Source: Escallonia rubra
Lineage: Eukaryota; Streptophyta; Magnoliopsida; Escalloniales; Escalloniaceae
DNA: 64,000 bases
Reading direction: 5' to 3'
NCBI GenBank assembly: GCA_033065855.1
Contig: JAVXUO010000908.1
Location: forward strand, 248,001-312,000
Both the position numbers and the translations under genes were made by a program. The notes beneath the pieces are model-generated. The model was given only the letters and a program-made list of their open reading frames with translations, was not told the origin of the DNA and searched no databases. Of this stretch, positions 23,741 through 34,900 are shown piece after piece (the stretch's first letter is position 1; each line of letters begins with the position of its first letter).

Positions 23741-24570
23741 GAGTCTGTTTAGAATCAACTCTTTTAGGATTTGAATTTGAAATTCAATTCACATTTTTTT
23801 TGTTTAGAATGGAAGAAAATTCAAATCACAGAATTCATATTTTGTTTTTGAAGAATAAATGAAATGGAAAGGTAATAACTTTTTAGACAATTATATCATT
23901 AACTTACGATAAAAGAATGAACTATGATAAGTTGTTTCAAGTGTGCTGGTGCCACCACATGGTGGTGGTGGTGTCAGTGGCGGCAATAGTGGTAACGCCA
24001 ACGACGATGACGCTGGTGGTGGTGGTAGCAGTGGTGGCGGCGGCGGCAACAGTAATGATGGTGGTGTCAGTAGTGGTGCCAGTGATGATAGTAAAAGTGG
24101 CGCGGCGGTAGCGGTGGCAATAGTGGTGGCGATGGTGGTAGTGGTAATGGCGATGGTGGCAGTGGTGATGGTGGCAGTGATTGTGGCGGCGGCAGTGGTG
24201 GAGGTAGTGGTGGCGACAGTGGTGGCGGTGACGGTAGTGATGACGACAGTAGTAATGGTGGTGGTGATGGTGGTGTCGGTAATGATGACAGTGGTGGTGG
24301 TGGTAGTAAAAGTGGTAGAGATAGCAGCAATGAAAACGGTTGTGGTGGGTTCATTGTTGGAGAGATCCAGAAGATGGTAAGATAGGTAAATAATTACTTT
24401 TAATTCAAGTAAATCTAAAACCCATGAATTCGACCATTTTTTATCAGATTTCACACTTTAAAAACAAATCAAATCAAATCTCATAAAATATAATTCCAAT
24501 TTCTCTTTTTAATGTTTCAAATAACAAAATTTAAATATTTGAAATGAAATTTCATGATCTAAACACACTA
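23741..24570. mobile_element. MITE-like element carrying a GGT/GGC repeat block
   Basis: Ends TTA|GAGTCTGTTTAGA (TTA at 23738-23740) and TCTAAACACACTA|TTA (TTA at 24571-24573) form imperfect inverted repeats with a 3-bp TTA duplication, as in Tourist/PIF-type MITEs. Both flanks of the interior are AT-rich and MITE-like; the centre is occupied by an unrelated GT/GC-rich trinucleotide block. Confidence 0.5.
23950..24325. repeat. GGT/GGC-type trinucleotide minisatellite
   Basis: About 375 bp of imperfect GGT, GGC, GAT and AGT triplets. All long open frames here, on both strands (Val-, Gly-, Pro/Leu- or Thr-rich), come from the triplet composition and are not evidence of a gene. Confidence 0.85.
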
Positions 24571-24850
24571 TTAATTATCTCATCATTAACTCGACCATGT
24601 GCAAAGTGAGACCTCAAGCTCCCAACGTCTGAATGTCACGTGTGCTTATCCTTGGAAGATGAGATCTCAAGGTCCTAATATCCTACATACATGATACATA
24701 CTTAGTGGTACACCTTTTTCACTACTTGCTTAATATCTACTTGCACGCAATACAAATCATCGTACCCTGGCACATGGAAGACGAAGCCTACTTACCCATT
24801 TTTTTAATCGACCTTTAAAAACTAATAATTCAACAATTACCTATTCAAAC

Positions 24851-25156
24851 TTATATACCGGAGTAGCTAACAAGTGAAAGCGACTCAAATTCTAAATCAT
24901 ATGCATTCGGTGAGTCAATGTACAAAAGTTTAATGCCAAAACATATAAGATTTTTAACAAGTGAGCGTATTGTATCAGTTTCAAGTGATACAACCACGTT
25001 GAAGGAAATATTTTGCTTTATCAAAAGCCGAAAGTCCTTCAGAGAAAAACTAACGTGTGAATAGAATTTCTGGGTCTCGGCAACTACCATTTTTGGTGCA
25101 TTCTTTTCAAAATTAGGGTCAAGTCCAAAACTGCGGGGTCCGTACTCACACAGCAT
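24851..25156 (-). CDS. Unrecognised open frame, possible gene fragment
   Basis: A 101-residue frame from ATG 25156 to a stop at 24851-24853. Its composition is protein-like rather than low-complexity (LKDFRLLIKQNISFNVVVSL, FGIKLLYIDSPNAYDLEFES), but I recognise no domain and see no splice-linked neighbour. It could be an exon remnant or chance. Confidence 0.2.
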   Translation of the reverse strand: MLCEYGPRSFGLDPNFEKNAPKMVVAETQKFYSHVSFSLKDFRLLIKQNISFNVVVSLETDTIRSLVKNLICFGIKLLYIDSPNAYDLEFESLSLVSYSGI

Positions 25157-25533
25157 GCTACCTGTTTACGACTTTGTGTCAGCATTCTAGAACAAGGGTG
25201 AGCGGCCGATAGCGGGCTTCATCCGATAACACTACAGCTCTAAACGAGAGGATTTGGAAGGCAGATAAAAAACATTACCTCGTTACATGAGGCCCAAAAA
25301 CCGAAACAACGAAGACAATGAATGGCAATTTGCCCAAAAAGATAAGTGGTGCGAGCAAGCAGTGCCAAAGAATCGGATCTGACTTATTAATATTGGTTGG
25401 AAGCAATATTTAAGAAAGTTATTATACTTCTGCTTCATATAGAATATACTGTGTAAATTCAACGCCAACTGTAGTTAGAGGGGAAGCAAACTAGGTGAAA
25501 GAACAAACCCAATACTGTCACAAAAAGAATAGC
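25157..25533. other. 3' flank of the proton-pump-interactor-like gene
   Basis: AT-rich non-coding sequence downstream of the minus-strand stop at 25534. Confidence 0.4.
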
Positions 25534-28500
25534 CTATTCAACCTTTTTGGAAGCCCCCTCACCTTGCTCCCTAAGGTTTTGAAAGAAGCCGCTGCTCCCC
25601 AAACTCAATAACACAACAACAAGCGCTACCATAATAGCCAAAAAAGCCCAATCCCTCCACTTTCTCTTGCCCTTGTTACGAAGGGGTGGAGGGATGGGTT
25701 TCGCCTTGCTTTGCTTTCCAAAAGATGAAGGCTTTGCAGACCTTTTAGTGACCGTTGTAGGACTGTCCCTAACCTCAGCTTCACTCAGGACTTCTGTTGT
25801 TGGAGCAGTTTCTCCGTCGTTGGTATCATCTTGGGCCTCCGGCGCCTTCTTCTTTTCCTTCTTTCTCAGCCGCTTCTCCCTCTCCTGCAGAGTGCAGTCG
25901 TCACATCAGGACTGGAAGATAACAGAGAACAACAGACCGACAAAAAAACTGGCTGACGGGGTAAACAGAAACTGCGTATTGGAAAATAGTTCAAGCTTAC
26001 CTTCTCCTTCTGTTCTGCTTCCTTCTGCGCCCGCAACTCGGCCCTGATTTGTGCCTTTTCAGCGTGTCGTTTTTTCCTCTCTAGTGCCTCCTTAGCTTTG
26101 GCCTTCTCCGCCAACCGACGTTGCTCTTTCAACTTAGCTGCCATCTCTTCCTTCCTCAATTCCTCTGCCTTCCTTGCCAACTCCTGCTCCTCCTTTGACT
26201 GCGCATTTTCTTCCTCTTTCCTTCCTCCAGTCTCATCCCTACCAGAGACGCTTGCTAAGCCACTCTCCGGAATAGGTTTGACAGTCTTTTCACTTTTCAC
26301 ACTCTGATTATTATTCTCTGCCACCATTTCAGTGAATTTACCTCCTGCTTCACCTTGAGCTGGAGACACTTGTTTCACTTGTTCCACCGTCGAAATCAGT
26401 GTTGAGGAACCGCCCTTACCTGAGCTAGAGACAGACCTTCCAACCCTTTCGTCTAGATAACTTGGCAATACAACTGGCTCTTCATCGGGAGCTAGTGAAC
26501 GGCCATCCAATGTCCTAAATCTTCTCACAGTACTTCTCACGTTGCATTTAACATACTCTTTCCGGAAGTCTTCATTCTTTATAATAAGTTCCATCATTGT
26601 CTCCATCTAAACAAAATTCACTTGTAAGTCAAAGATGGACACCCCTTCTCAAAAAAGCAAAGACGACATAATGAAAGAGAAGAATAACTTACCTCATTGG
26701 CACAGAGACGAGGAAATGACGCTCTATCGCCACGTAGTGTGTAATTACTCACTGCCATTGAAACATCCTTATACATTCGGAAGTATTTGTTCTGCAGGTT
26801 CAAGTAATTATAATTTTAATCAAAAGCTTTCTTCGTATTTCAGGTGTCTACAGTTGTGATTTTCCTTGCTTCCGATAATCCAGGAAAAACATATAATGTG
26901 GCACAAATTGAACTTTGCAAACTTACTAACAATTAGTTTTTACGACAAAGAAGGTCAACCCAGGTGCATCACATTAATCTTCATAAGTTACATTAAAATA
27001 GAAGAACTATTCAGGAATATATCCACAACTATATGAAGCTATTTTACTTGGTGGCAGCTTTCTTTCCACAGCAACATCTATTTTCTTCCACTAAGGCATG
27101 GTAAGCCTGGTAACTGATGCAACACTGCACAACTTTCCCCCGTGAGCAAGTTTTTCAAAACATAAGAGACGGAGAAAAAAAAAAAAATTTGCACCAAATC
27201 GTGGCTAAAATCTCACAATGCCAACAAAATGGGTTTCACCAAAGATCCAACTTAACTGGTGCTCTTGAAGTTCATTAGAAGTTTGAGAGTTGTCTAAATT
27301 CATGACTATATGTAACTATGTCAGATATGAGACCATAATATAGCAGCTATAGTGCCACCTACACTTCCAGTACACTTTGTTTAGTTAATGCAGTAACAAT
27401 TTGGAGAGCATGAAGCTGCATGCCAACTTCATTGGGTTATGATATTCCTCCTCAATACAAGTTAAAAACCAAGTGGAAACCATTAACAAACCTTCTCAAA
27501 CAATAGTCTCTTCAAACTTAGTAGATGCGCATATGCTTCTTGACGAGTATCGTCTGCAGCTCTAAACTTAGCTTGAAACTCTTTTACCCTTTTACTTTCA
27601 TCGTCATATTTCTTTCCAGCTGCCACAGAAGCCCCTTCAGCTTTTGAAACACTGTCCTTGAGGGCATCCAATTCCTTCTTTAAAATCTGCATTTCCAGAA
27701 CCTTGAATCAAAACTGGAAAAAAATCTACTAAAATAGTAAGAGAAACCCTGCTCCAGCTTCTACAGTAATGCAAAGCTCATTTTTTTTTAATTAGAAATC
27801 GCAAGACACTGAAACATTTAGGTCGAACTACAGATTGGATGGAACTCAAGTCAAAATTTTACAAACGAACAAATTGACCAGAACACATGACCGGTGGTAG
27901 TTAATATCAGATTAAGACAAGGACAAGAATCTTGTAGAAATACCTTTAAGCGCTCTTCAATTTGATCTTTCTGGTCCAATGCCTCCTGAATTTCATCCTG
28001 GCTACCCATATTGGAAGAAAGTTGTCCTCGAAGATGCTTCAGTCGCTTGATTTCATGAATAAACTGCTTTTCCTCTTTCAAAGGGAGAGTTTCGTGTTGT
28101 ATCATGTGTTCCATAGTATGTATCTGCTTATCAGCCGAATTCAATGATAGAACCACTATAAGTATCAAGGGAGAACGTGTACATAAAAAACAAGAAGATT
28201 GAAAAAAACACGAACAATTAAATGCTTACCCTGCCATCTATATCCTCAACAGAAATAGCATTCTTAACCCTGTTAATCACAGATTGAACAGAGTCTATTT
28301 CCTGGCGTTTCAACTTAACTGACCTACGTGCAGCCCTCTCTTCTGATTTGGCAGCTTCAAACGATTCACCAAGGGCCTGACAATTGGACTGTTGAAGGAG
28401 CATCCGAGTTATCATACATGCCTAATTCATCTACTATAAAAACAAGATCTAAGCAATTAGAAAGGATTTCTCACCCTATTGATCTGGACTTCGGCTCGAA

Positions 28501-31480
28501 TAACATCTCTAAGCTGTGTCTTCTCGTCAACTTGTACCTGAGCATGTCTAATTTGTTCTTTAAGTTTTTCGTCATCAAATCTTGGAACCCTAATCAACCA
28601 GTGCAAAGGCTTCGTCACACTCTGTCCATCTGCAGTATCAGTAGAGGAATTCCCCGGCAAAGAGGTGCTCTTCGCATCCCTGGGAATTGCTACCATTTCC
28701 TCAATTTCTTGGCATACTAGCTTGTCGTCGGTACCTCCCACTACTCCATTGAATGAAGCTCTCACATTTTCAGCATCCACGACAGGGCTTAACGACCTTC
28801 CATTGTTGGCAACACAACCATCCAGAACCTTAGAACCAGTTTCCTGATCACCACTGTTAGGATAGTCTTCAGCTTCATATTCTGATTGGACATCATCAGA
28901 CTGAAATGAAGTAGAGTCCTCGTCGAGATCAATAGAACCAAATCGAATCCCAGAGCTCACAAGTTTAGCAGGACTAGTTGACATGCTTTTTGGTACAACA
29001 GGGCTAGACTGAACGTCGATTTCTGATTCTGCATCATTAGCAGGACAAGAAGGAAAATTATCTTTGACATTTTTAACTGCAGTTTCTGATCTAAAATCAT
29101 CAGCTGCACGAGCTGGAAAGTCTTCAAGTTGTTCTGATGTAGTACAATCAACAGGAGCAGCAGGGAAGCTTCCACCACTTTCGTCCTTTTCTGAGCTCAT
29201 ACCATCGGCAGTAGTAGCCATGCTTTCACATTTTCCAATCGCAGCTTCGACTTCTCTAGATGTCTCATCTACGGCCAACTGTATTTTGTTTGTCTGCTCG
29301 TGCTCCTCATCCCCATCAGAAAGCTGATTGGACGAGGGTTCAACATAATTTGCACCTATGAGTTGAAATTCTGGAGTTCCTTCTACTTTAGCGAACTCAT
29401 CATTATCCAAATATTCCTTGCTTATCTCCCCAGGCTTCTCGTCACCATTATCAACCTCATCAGGGCCAGATTCCGGACTTTCTTCTATATCTTTAGCCCA
29501 CTCTATATAAGATTGCTTGTTTGCTTTTATCTCCCCAACAGCCTCGGAGACAACTCTTTGAGACTCCATACTCTCATCAACAGAACAGTTAGTTTTGTCT
29601 GCAGAAGTATGGACAACATCCATCTCATCAACACTGCCATTATATTCGTCTGGTAAAGATTGAATATTATCACCATCCTCAACAACTGAAGCTTTGCCAT
29701 TTTCAATAATTGACTCAGAAACAGCCATCGAATCGCTCTCCTCTGCATGTAATTGAGCAGTTTCCTTGTACTCAACAATCATTTCCGCAGCAAAGGTCTC
29801 TGTGCAATCATTCTCATCCACAGAGGACTGAACAATGTCGCAGTTTTTAACAACTGTTACAGGAGTATCCGTCTCATCAACAGTGCAATCATTCTTTTCG
29901 CCTGAGGGCTGTAGAAGTTTGCCATTGTCTACAATCCCCTGAAGAATCTCCCTCCCATCAACGACGCAGTTATTATCATCCCTGGACGTGTGACCGATAT
30001 TGCCATTTTCAGCTATGATTTTGCCAACCTCTGTTTCATCAGCAATTAAATTGTTCCCCCCTGCAGAAGACTGAACCGTCCCCTCATCTTCAACAATTAC
30101 TTTCTTCCCATCAACAATGCAATCTTTCTCCTCCACTGAAGATTGAAATATCTCCCCGTTCCCAAATTGCGCCCCATCAACAATGCAAGCGGCGTCATCC
30201 AAAGACAATTTAACCATTTCCCCATTCTCAACAAGAAGTTTACCAGCTTGCCCCTCATCAGCCATGCAAGTGCCCTCTTCCAAACATGAGTGAACCGTCT
30301 CCCCATTCTCAACAGCACTTTTGGCAGCTTGCGCCTTATCAGCAATGGAAGTGTCCTGATCAGAAAATTGAACCGTTTCCCCCTTCTCAACAGCGATTTC
30401 GCCAGCTTGCACCTCATCAGCAATGCAAGTTCCCTCATCCGAAGACGATTGAACCGTTTCCCCGTTCTCAACAAGTTTTCCAGCTTGACCCTCCTCAGCA
30501 ATGGAAGTACCCTTATCCGAGGATGAGTGAACCGTTTCCCCGTTCTCAACAAGTTTGCCAGCTTGCCCCTCCTCAGCAATGCAAGTACCCTTATCAGAGG
30601 ATGAGTGAACCGTTTCCCCGTTCTCAACAGCAAATTTGCTAGTTTGCGCATCATCAGCAATGCGAGTTCCCTTATCCGACAATGAGTGAGCCGTTTCCCC
30701 GTTCTCAACAGCGAATTTGCTAGTTTGCGCCTCATCAGCAATGGAAGTGCCCTCATCAGAAGACGATTGAACCGTTTCCCCATTCTCAACAGTGACTTTG
30801 CCAGCCTGCGCCTCATCGACAGTGCAAGTGCCCTCATCCAAAGAGGATAGGACATTTTCCCCTTTCTCAACAACAATTTTGCCAACTTGCGCCTCATCTA
30901 CAATGCAAGTGCCCTTATCCGATGAGGACAAAACATTTTTGCCGTTCTCAGCAACAGTTTTGCCAACGTGCGCCTCATCAGTAATGCAAGTGCGCTCATC
31001 TGAAGAAGATAGAACCGTTTCCCTGTTCTCAACAACCTCATCAATGCCGCAAGTGCCCTCATCCCCAGAAGACTGAACAAAATCACCATTTCCAACAATA
31101 ACTTTGGCAACATCAGTCTCATCACCACTGCAATTACCCGCCTCCACAGAAGATCCAGAAATTCCACAATTCTCAACAACCATCTTGGCCGCATCATCCT
31201 TCACCGAATCACCATTACAATTGGCAACAACATAGGACTCCTCGGCATCACACTTGACACTTGGATCGCCACCAATGGCAGCTCCCTCGTCACTCCTACC
31301 AACAAACTCGTACGAACCGTCGGAATCGTCCCTCCCACTGTCGACCACATCGTCTACATGGCTGATCTCATTGCAATCCGCACCGACTTTGTGCAGATCC
31401 TGGTACGCACTCACGTCTAACCCACACTTCTCCTCAATTTCGGGCTTCACAACCGCGGTATCCGCCGTCATTGCCCTCAT
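25534..31480 (-). CDS. Proton pump-interactor-like protein with long acidic repeat N-terminus, 7 exons
   Basis: Exons 31480-28475, 28388-28230, 28123-27944, 27686-27492, 26791-26693, 26606-26001 and 25884-25534 join in phase 0 to 1531 residues. Residues about 970-1330 match the plant PPI family: LKEQIRHAQVQVDEKTQLRD, KRQEIDSVQSVINRVKNAIS, NMGSQDEIQEALDQKDQIEE, AADDTRQEAYAHL and FRTLDGRSLAPDEEP. A charged coiled-coil tail (ERKKRHAEKAQIRAE) and a single apolar segment at about 1495-1516 (AFLAIMVALVVVLLSLGSSG) with a 15-residue tail follow, as in a tail-anchored protein. PPI1 binds and stimulates the plasma-membrane H+-ATPase and is mostly ER-linked. Exon 1 alone codes 1002 residues, nearly all acidic, with a tandem repeat array at about 147-440. 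From memory, founder PPI proteins are about 600 residues, so the extension is the odd feature. ATG 31471 is an alternative start. Confidence 0.9.
30161..31042 (-). repeat. In-frame 78-81-bp tandem repeat array, about ten copies
   Basis: Residues about 147-440 of the proton-pump-interactor-like protein are imperfect 26-27-residue units of the pattern VENGETVxSSSDEGTxIADE followed by AQxxK. Copies differ by substitutions and by single-codon loss (KLVENGE versus KLLVENGE). More diverged units continue to about residue 660. Length always changes by whole codons, so the frame is kept. Confidence 0.9.
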
Positions 31481-31512
31481 AACTGGATCAACCGGTCAAA
31501 CGGTGGCAGAAT

Positions 31513-31637
31513 CTAAAAAGGAAAAACGCAAGGCACATACAACAGGACGTACTATAAAGATCACAATGAATCTAAATTCTAAAAAGAAAAAGCGAGCAAA
31601 AGCACGTAAATAGTAATTCCGGATCGGGATAACTTAC
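31513..31637 (-). other. Probable 5' UTR intron of the proton-pump-interactor-like gene
   Basis: On the minus strand a strong donor (ATCCG|GTAAGTT) and acceptor (CTTTTTAG|ATTCTG) enclose 125 bp about 30 bp upstream of the start codon. The inside is T-rich and non-coding. Inferred from splice signals. Confidence 0.5.
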
Positions 31638-31815
31638 CGGATTCGGAGTGATCCAGATGCCGGAATCAGAACAAAACCGGATCAATGCCAGATCAAGGGA
31701 CCGGGATCAACAGCAGAATATACGTAATGGAGTGGCTTGGTCCAAATTAGGGTATGCTTCTCAAATGGCGAATGGGGGAAATGGGGAGAGGAAAATTGAG
31801 GGAGAAGAGAAGAGT

Positions 31816-31857
31816 GCTCTCTCTCTCGTTCTCTCTCTCTAGTTTTCTCTCTCAAAA
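31816..31857. repeat. (CT)n/(GA)n microsatellite
   Basis: An imperfect CT tract in the leader/promoter region of the proton-pump-interactor-like gene; such tracts are common in plant 5' regions. Confidence 0.75.
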
Positions 31858-31979
31858 CAGAACACAGAGGAGGCTCTAGAGACGGAACAGCTGGCGAGGG
31901 AAAAACCTCTTCTCCCTGTGTCCCTATCTCCCATTTGAACTCAAACGCTGTCAAAATAAATACTGCACCCCATCACCGA

Positions 31980-34900
31980 CCCCCTCTCGGTTTTCTTTTT
32001 TTTGGCTAATTACTCTCTTCACTTTTTAATCTTTTCTGCGATACGCGAGCGAGCGACGATCCCGCCCTTTTTTATCGCGCCATTTTCTTTGTCACGCCTT
32101 CTTGACTTGTCGTTATGACTGTAAAATGTATCGTTAAACTGTGTCGAGACATAAAAACATACCAGAAAGATTAAAAAAAATCGTCAGAACGGTTAACATT
32201 AAAGTATCTGCGGACAGCAAGTTTCTCAATTCAATCTTAATACAGTGTAAGCAAGAACTTCAGAATCCGCGGTTACTAAATTCTCAAGACATTTACGTGA
32301 TCCAGCATTTTATGTTTCACGGTTCTTGAAATGCTAAGTATTCGATTTAGGAAATTTGTAATATAAATGGTCAAGAAAAGGAATTTTACCGGTAACTGTC
32401 AATTTAGGAAGGGACACGTAATGGTTACATCACCTCTGAGTATATGACTCCATCCAACCATGCCTGCTGGCTAATGTAGCACGTGATGAGGGGAGGGCCA
32501 AGATGATTATTTTGTTAAAAGTTTCCTTGTAAAGCGACCTTTTTGCTAGACTTTTCAATTTCTTTTGTACCAAATGCAGGACTAGTATGACAATAAAGTA
32601 ATCACTCTTTTCTATTTATGAATTAGTCTCTGGTTGCATATACACTGAATGGTATTTAGTGTAAGAAGGTCGTGTAAGTAATTAAAAGAAAAGGTTACTT
32701 TATGCACCATAAAGCGCGAGAAAGCAAAAATTATTTTACTTTACTTTCGCAAAAAAGCAATTCTTTCTATCTTTTTCGACAAAGAACGAATTACGATACT
32801 ATTAAACAGCCTTCTATACAACGGCACGCTCCTAAATGGTAACATCGCTACTTTCTTTTTTGAAGTTGTTAAAATCTCGTTAGAGAAAGAGTAAAGAGAA
32901 GTCTTCGAGACCAATGAACGAATCTACTCTAGTCAATATAAATAATTCAGCACGGTAACGTAAATTTTAATAATATGCGTGAACTTTGGTAGTTCCATGA
33001 TAGTGTATGCATAATATTTACATAATCTACCAAGTAATCTCGCAAAGTCAAAGTAGTTAATGCACTTTCCTTGGACGGGCTCTTAATGGAAAAGGGCAAA
33101 CAAATTAATTTGGGGGAGAAAATAACATAAACACCGTATTATGCATACATGATATATAAACACCATATTCATTTCTCCTCGAGGTCGAAAAGGAGAGGAT
33201 TCCGTTTGCAATAAATTTCTACTCGTTCTCTTAATAAATAAAATTTGATTGAGTAAAAATTAAAGTAATAAGAAGCAGATGTACTATTTGGCATTTAAGG
33301 TGTTGCTTTTCCTTATTTAATTACGTTTTATTCCGAGTAATACATGTCAAGGAAAATCTAGACACAAACTTATACGGGGAAAATCGAAAAGAACTCCCTT
33401 CGGTTTCATTGAAATTCTCTTTTACATTTTGTTAATCTTAGGATAAATTAATGTGGTAAGTGTAAACATTGAGTTGAACTTAAATAGCAAAAATAGATTG
33501 AATAACTCACCTTTACATACACTACACCTATCCAAAGAATTAACAAAACACAATCTACTTGGCATAATTGGCAAATGAATATACAAGGAACAAAATATTA
33601 TGCTTCTTTTGCAAAAGCACATAAAACAAATAAAGCATCTAGACGTGTACTTTTGCTTAGCTTTTACAAAGTCAATGAAACTCAAAATAGCAGAACGGGT
33701 TAAGTTTACATTATCCTGATGGAGTGGTAGAGGGCATGGAAGACTGGAGGATCACCCACCCACCCTTCCCCATGAAGCCAACAGGATCTTCCTAGGGATT
33801 AGATAGAAAAGTGAAAGGTCAGAGAGATCCGAAGCTTCATGGGTGGGCACTAAGGTCTCATATGTACAGCACACATCCATACTCCAAGCTTTGTTTCTGT
33901 TCTGCTGTTTCATAAAGTTTCATTTCTGAGATCCTATGAACAAGATTCATGACTCTGAGTTCACTAAGATAGCATTTGACAACATTTAAAAAGCTCATTT
34001 CTGAAAAAAAGGAAGCCCATTTAGTATCCTTGTCCCAAATGAATTTTAGTGTAAAACGAGCTGAACCTTTCAAAATGATAGAGTATTTTAGTGTATCTTG
34101 ATATGGACAACGATCAAACCATACCACCAAAACCATTTCAATTGAAGGTTAATGCGAAGACTTGATAACAAGTCAAGTTACTTGGGCTTGACTTACCTTT
34201 GTCTGTTGAGAGGTCGTTCGAAAAGGTTGGTAAGATAAACTCATTAAGTTTTAATATTTTTGAATCTCGTCAACCCATTGGATTCGGCTTCGGCTCGCTA
34301 GACCGATAAAAACATAAAATTTGAGGGTCCCTCTATTTTGAAATATACCGACTCGAGAGATAAACGGAGTAAGTAACACTCTTAATAAAACTCGATAAAC
34401 TAAACAAACCAAACGCGAGACACGATAAAACTCAGCCAAGTATGTGGCGTACTTGACAAGTGATGAGGGCAGACTTAGTGGAGCAAAAGAATAAACCAGT
34501 CAAAGAAGAAAACGTAACATGTAAAGCATGATGAGGATCACACGAAGATGCATGTGGGCTTGTGAAAGGCATCAATTCTGTTCGTACCCGAACACGACGA
34601 CACTTCAACATAACGGCAAAAGAAAAAAAAAAATAGCAAGTAATAGCGCATTAACGGCCGACTTTTCGTCATGAAGCGTAGTAGAATTGCCAACAGGGGA
34701 CCTTCCTTGGCCCCTTTTTCCGCCATTGCGGTGGCGGACCCCTACCATATGCTACAAAAGTTCTTCCCTCTCTTTCATTTATGTCCCCCCCATCTTTAAA
34801 CTTTGTCAAACCTTCTTCCTACAGATATGGCTGACACTTCACCGAGCATATCACACGCTTTGAGCCAAATCATGTCGGTGGCTCCTCCCCATTCCCCGCC

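Noticed and set aside
23891..24454. Long Thr/Pro/Leu-rich or Val/Gly-rich open frames on both strands
   Set aside because: They come from imperfect GGT/GGC triplets, are open in several frames at once, and have no domain.
30097..30897. 266-residue minus-strand frame rich in Arg and Leu (MRRKLAKLLLRKGK) inside the proton-pump-interactor-like exon 1
   Set aside because: It is an alternative frame of the tandem repeat array; its periodicity copies the real acidic repeats. The plus-strand frames at 30286-30642 and 30792-31076 are explained in the same way.
31815..31834. GTGCTCTCTCTCTCG, resembling the start of the miR156 target site
   Set aside because: It is in a CT microsatellite on the strand opposite to the nearby transcript, in the leader of a non-SPL gene, and the 3' half does not match.
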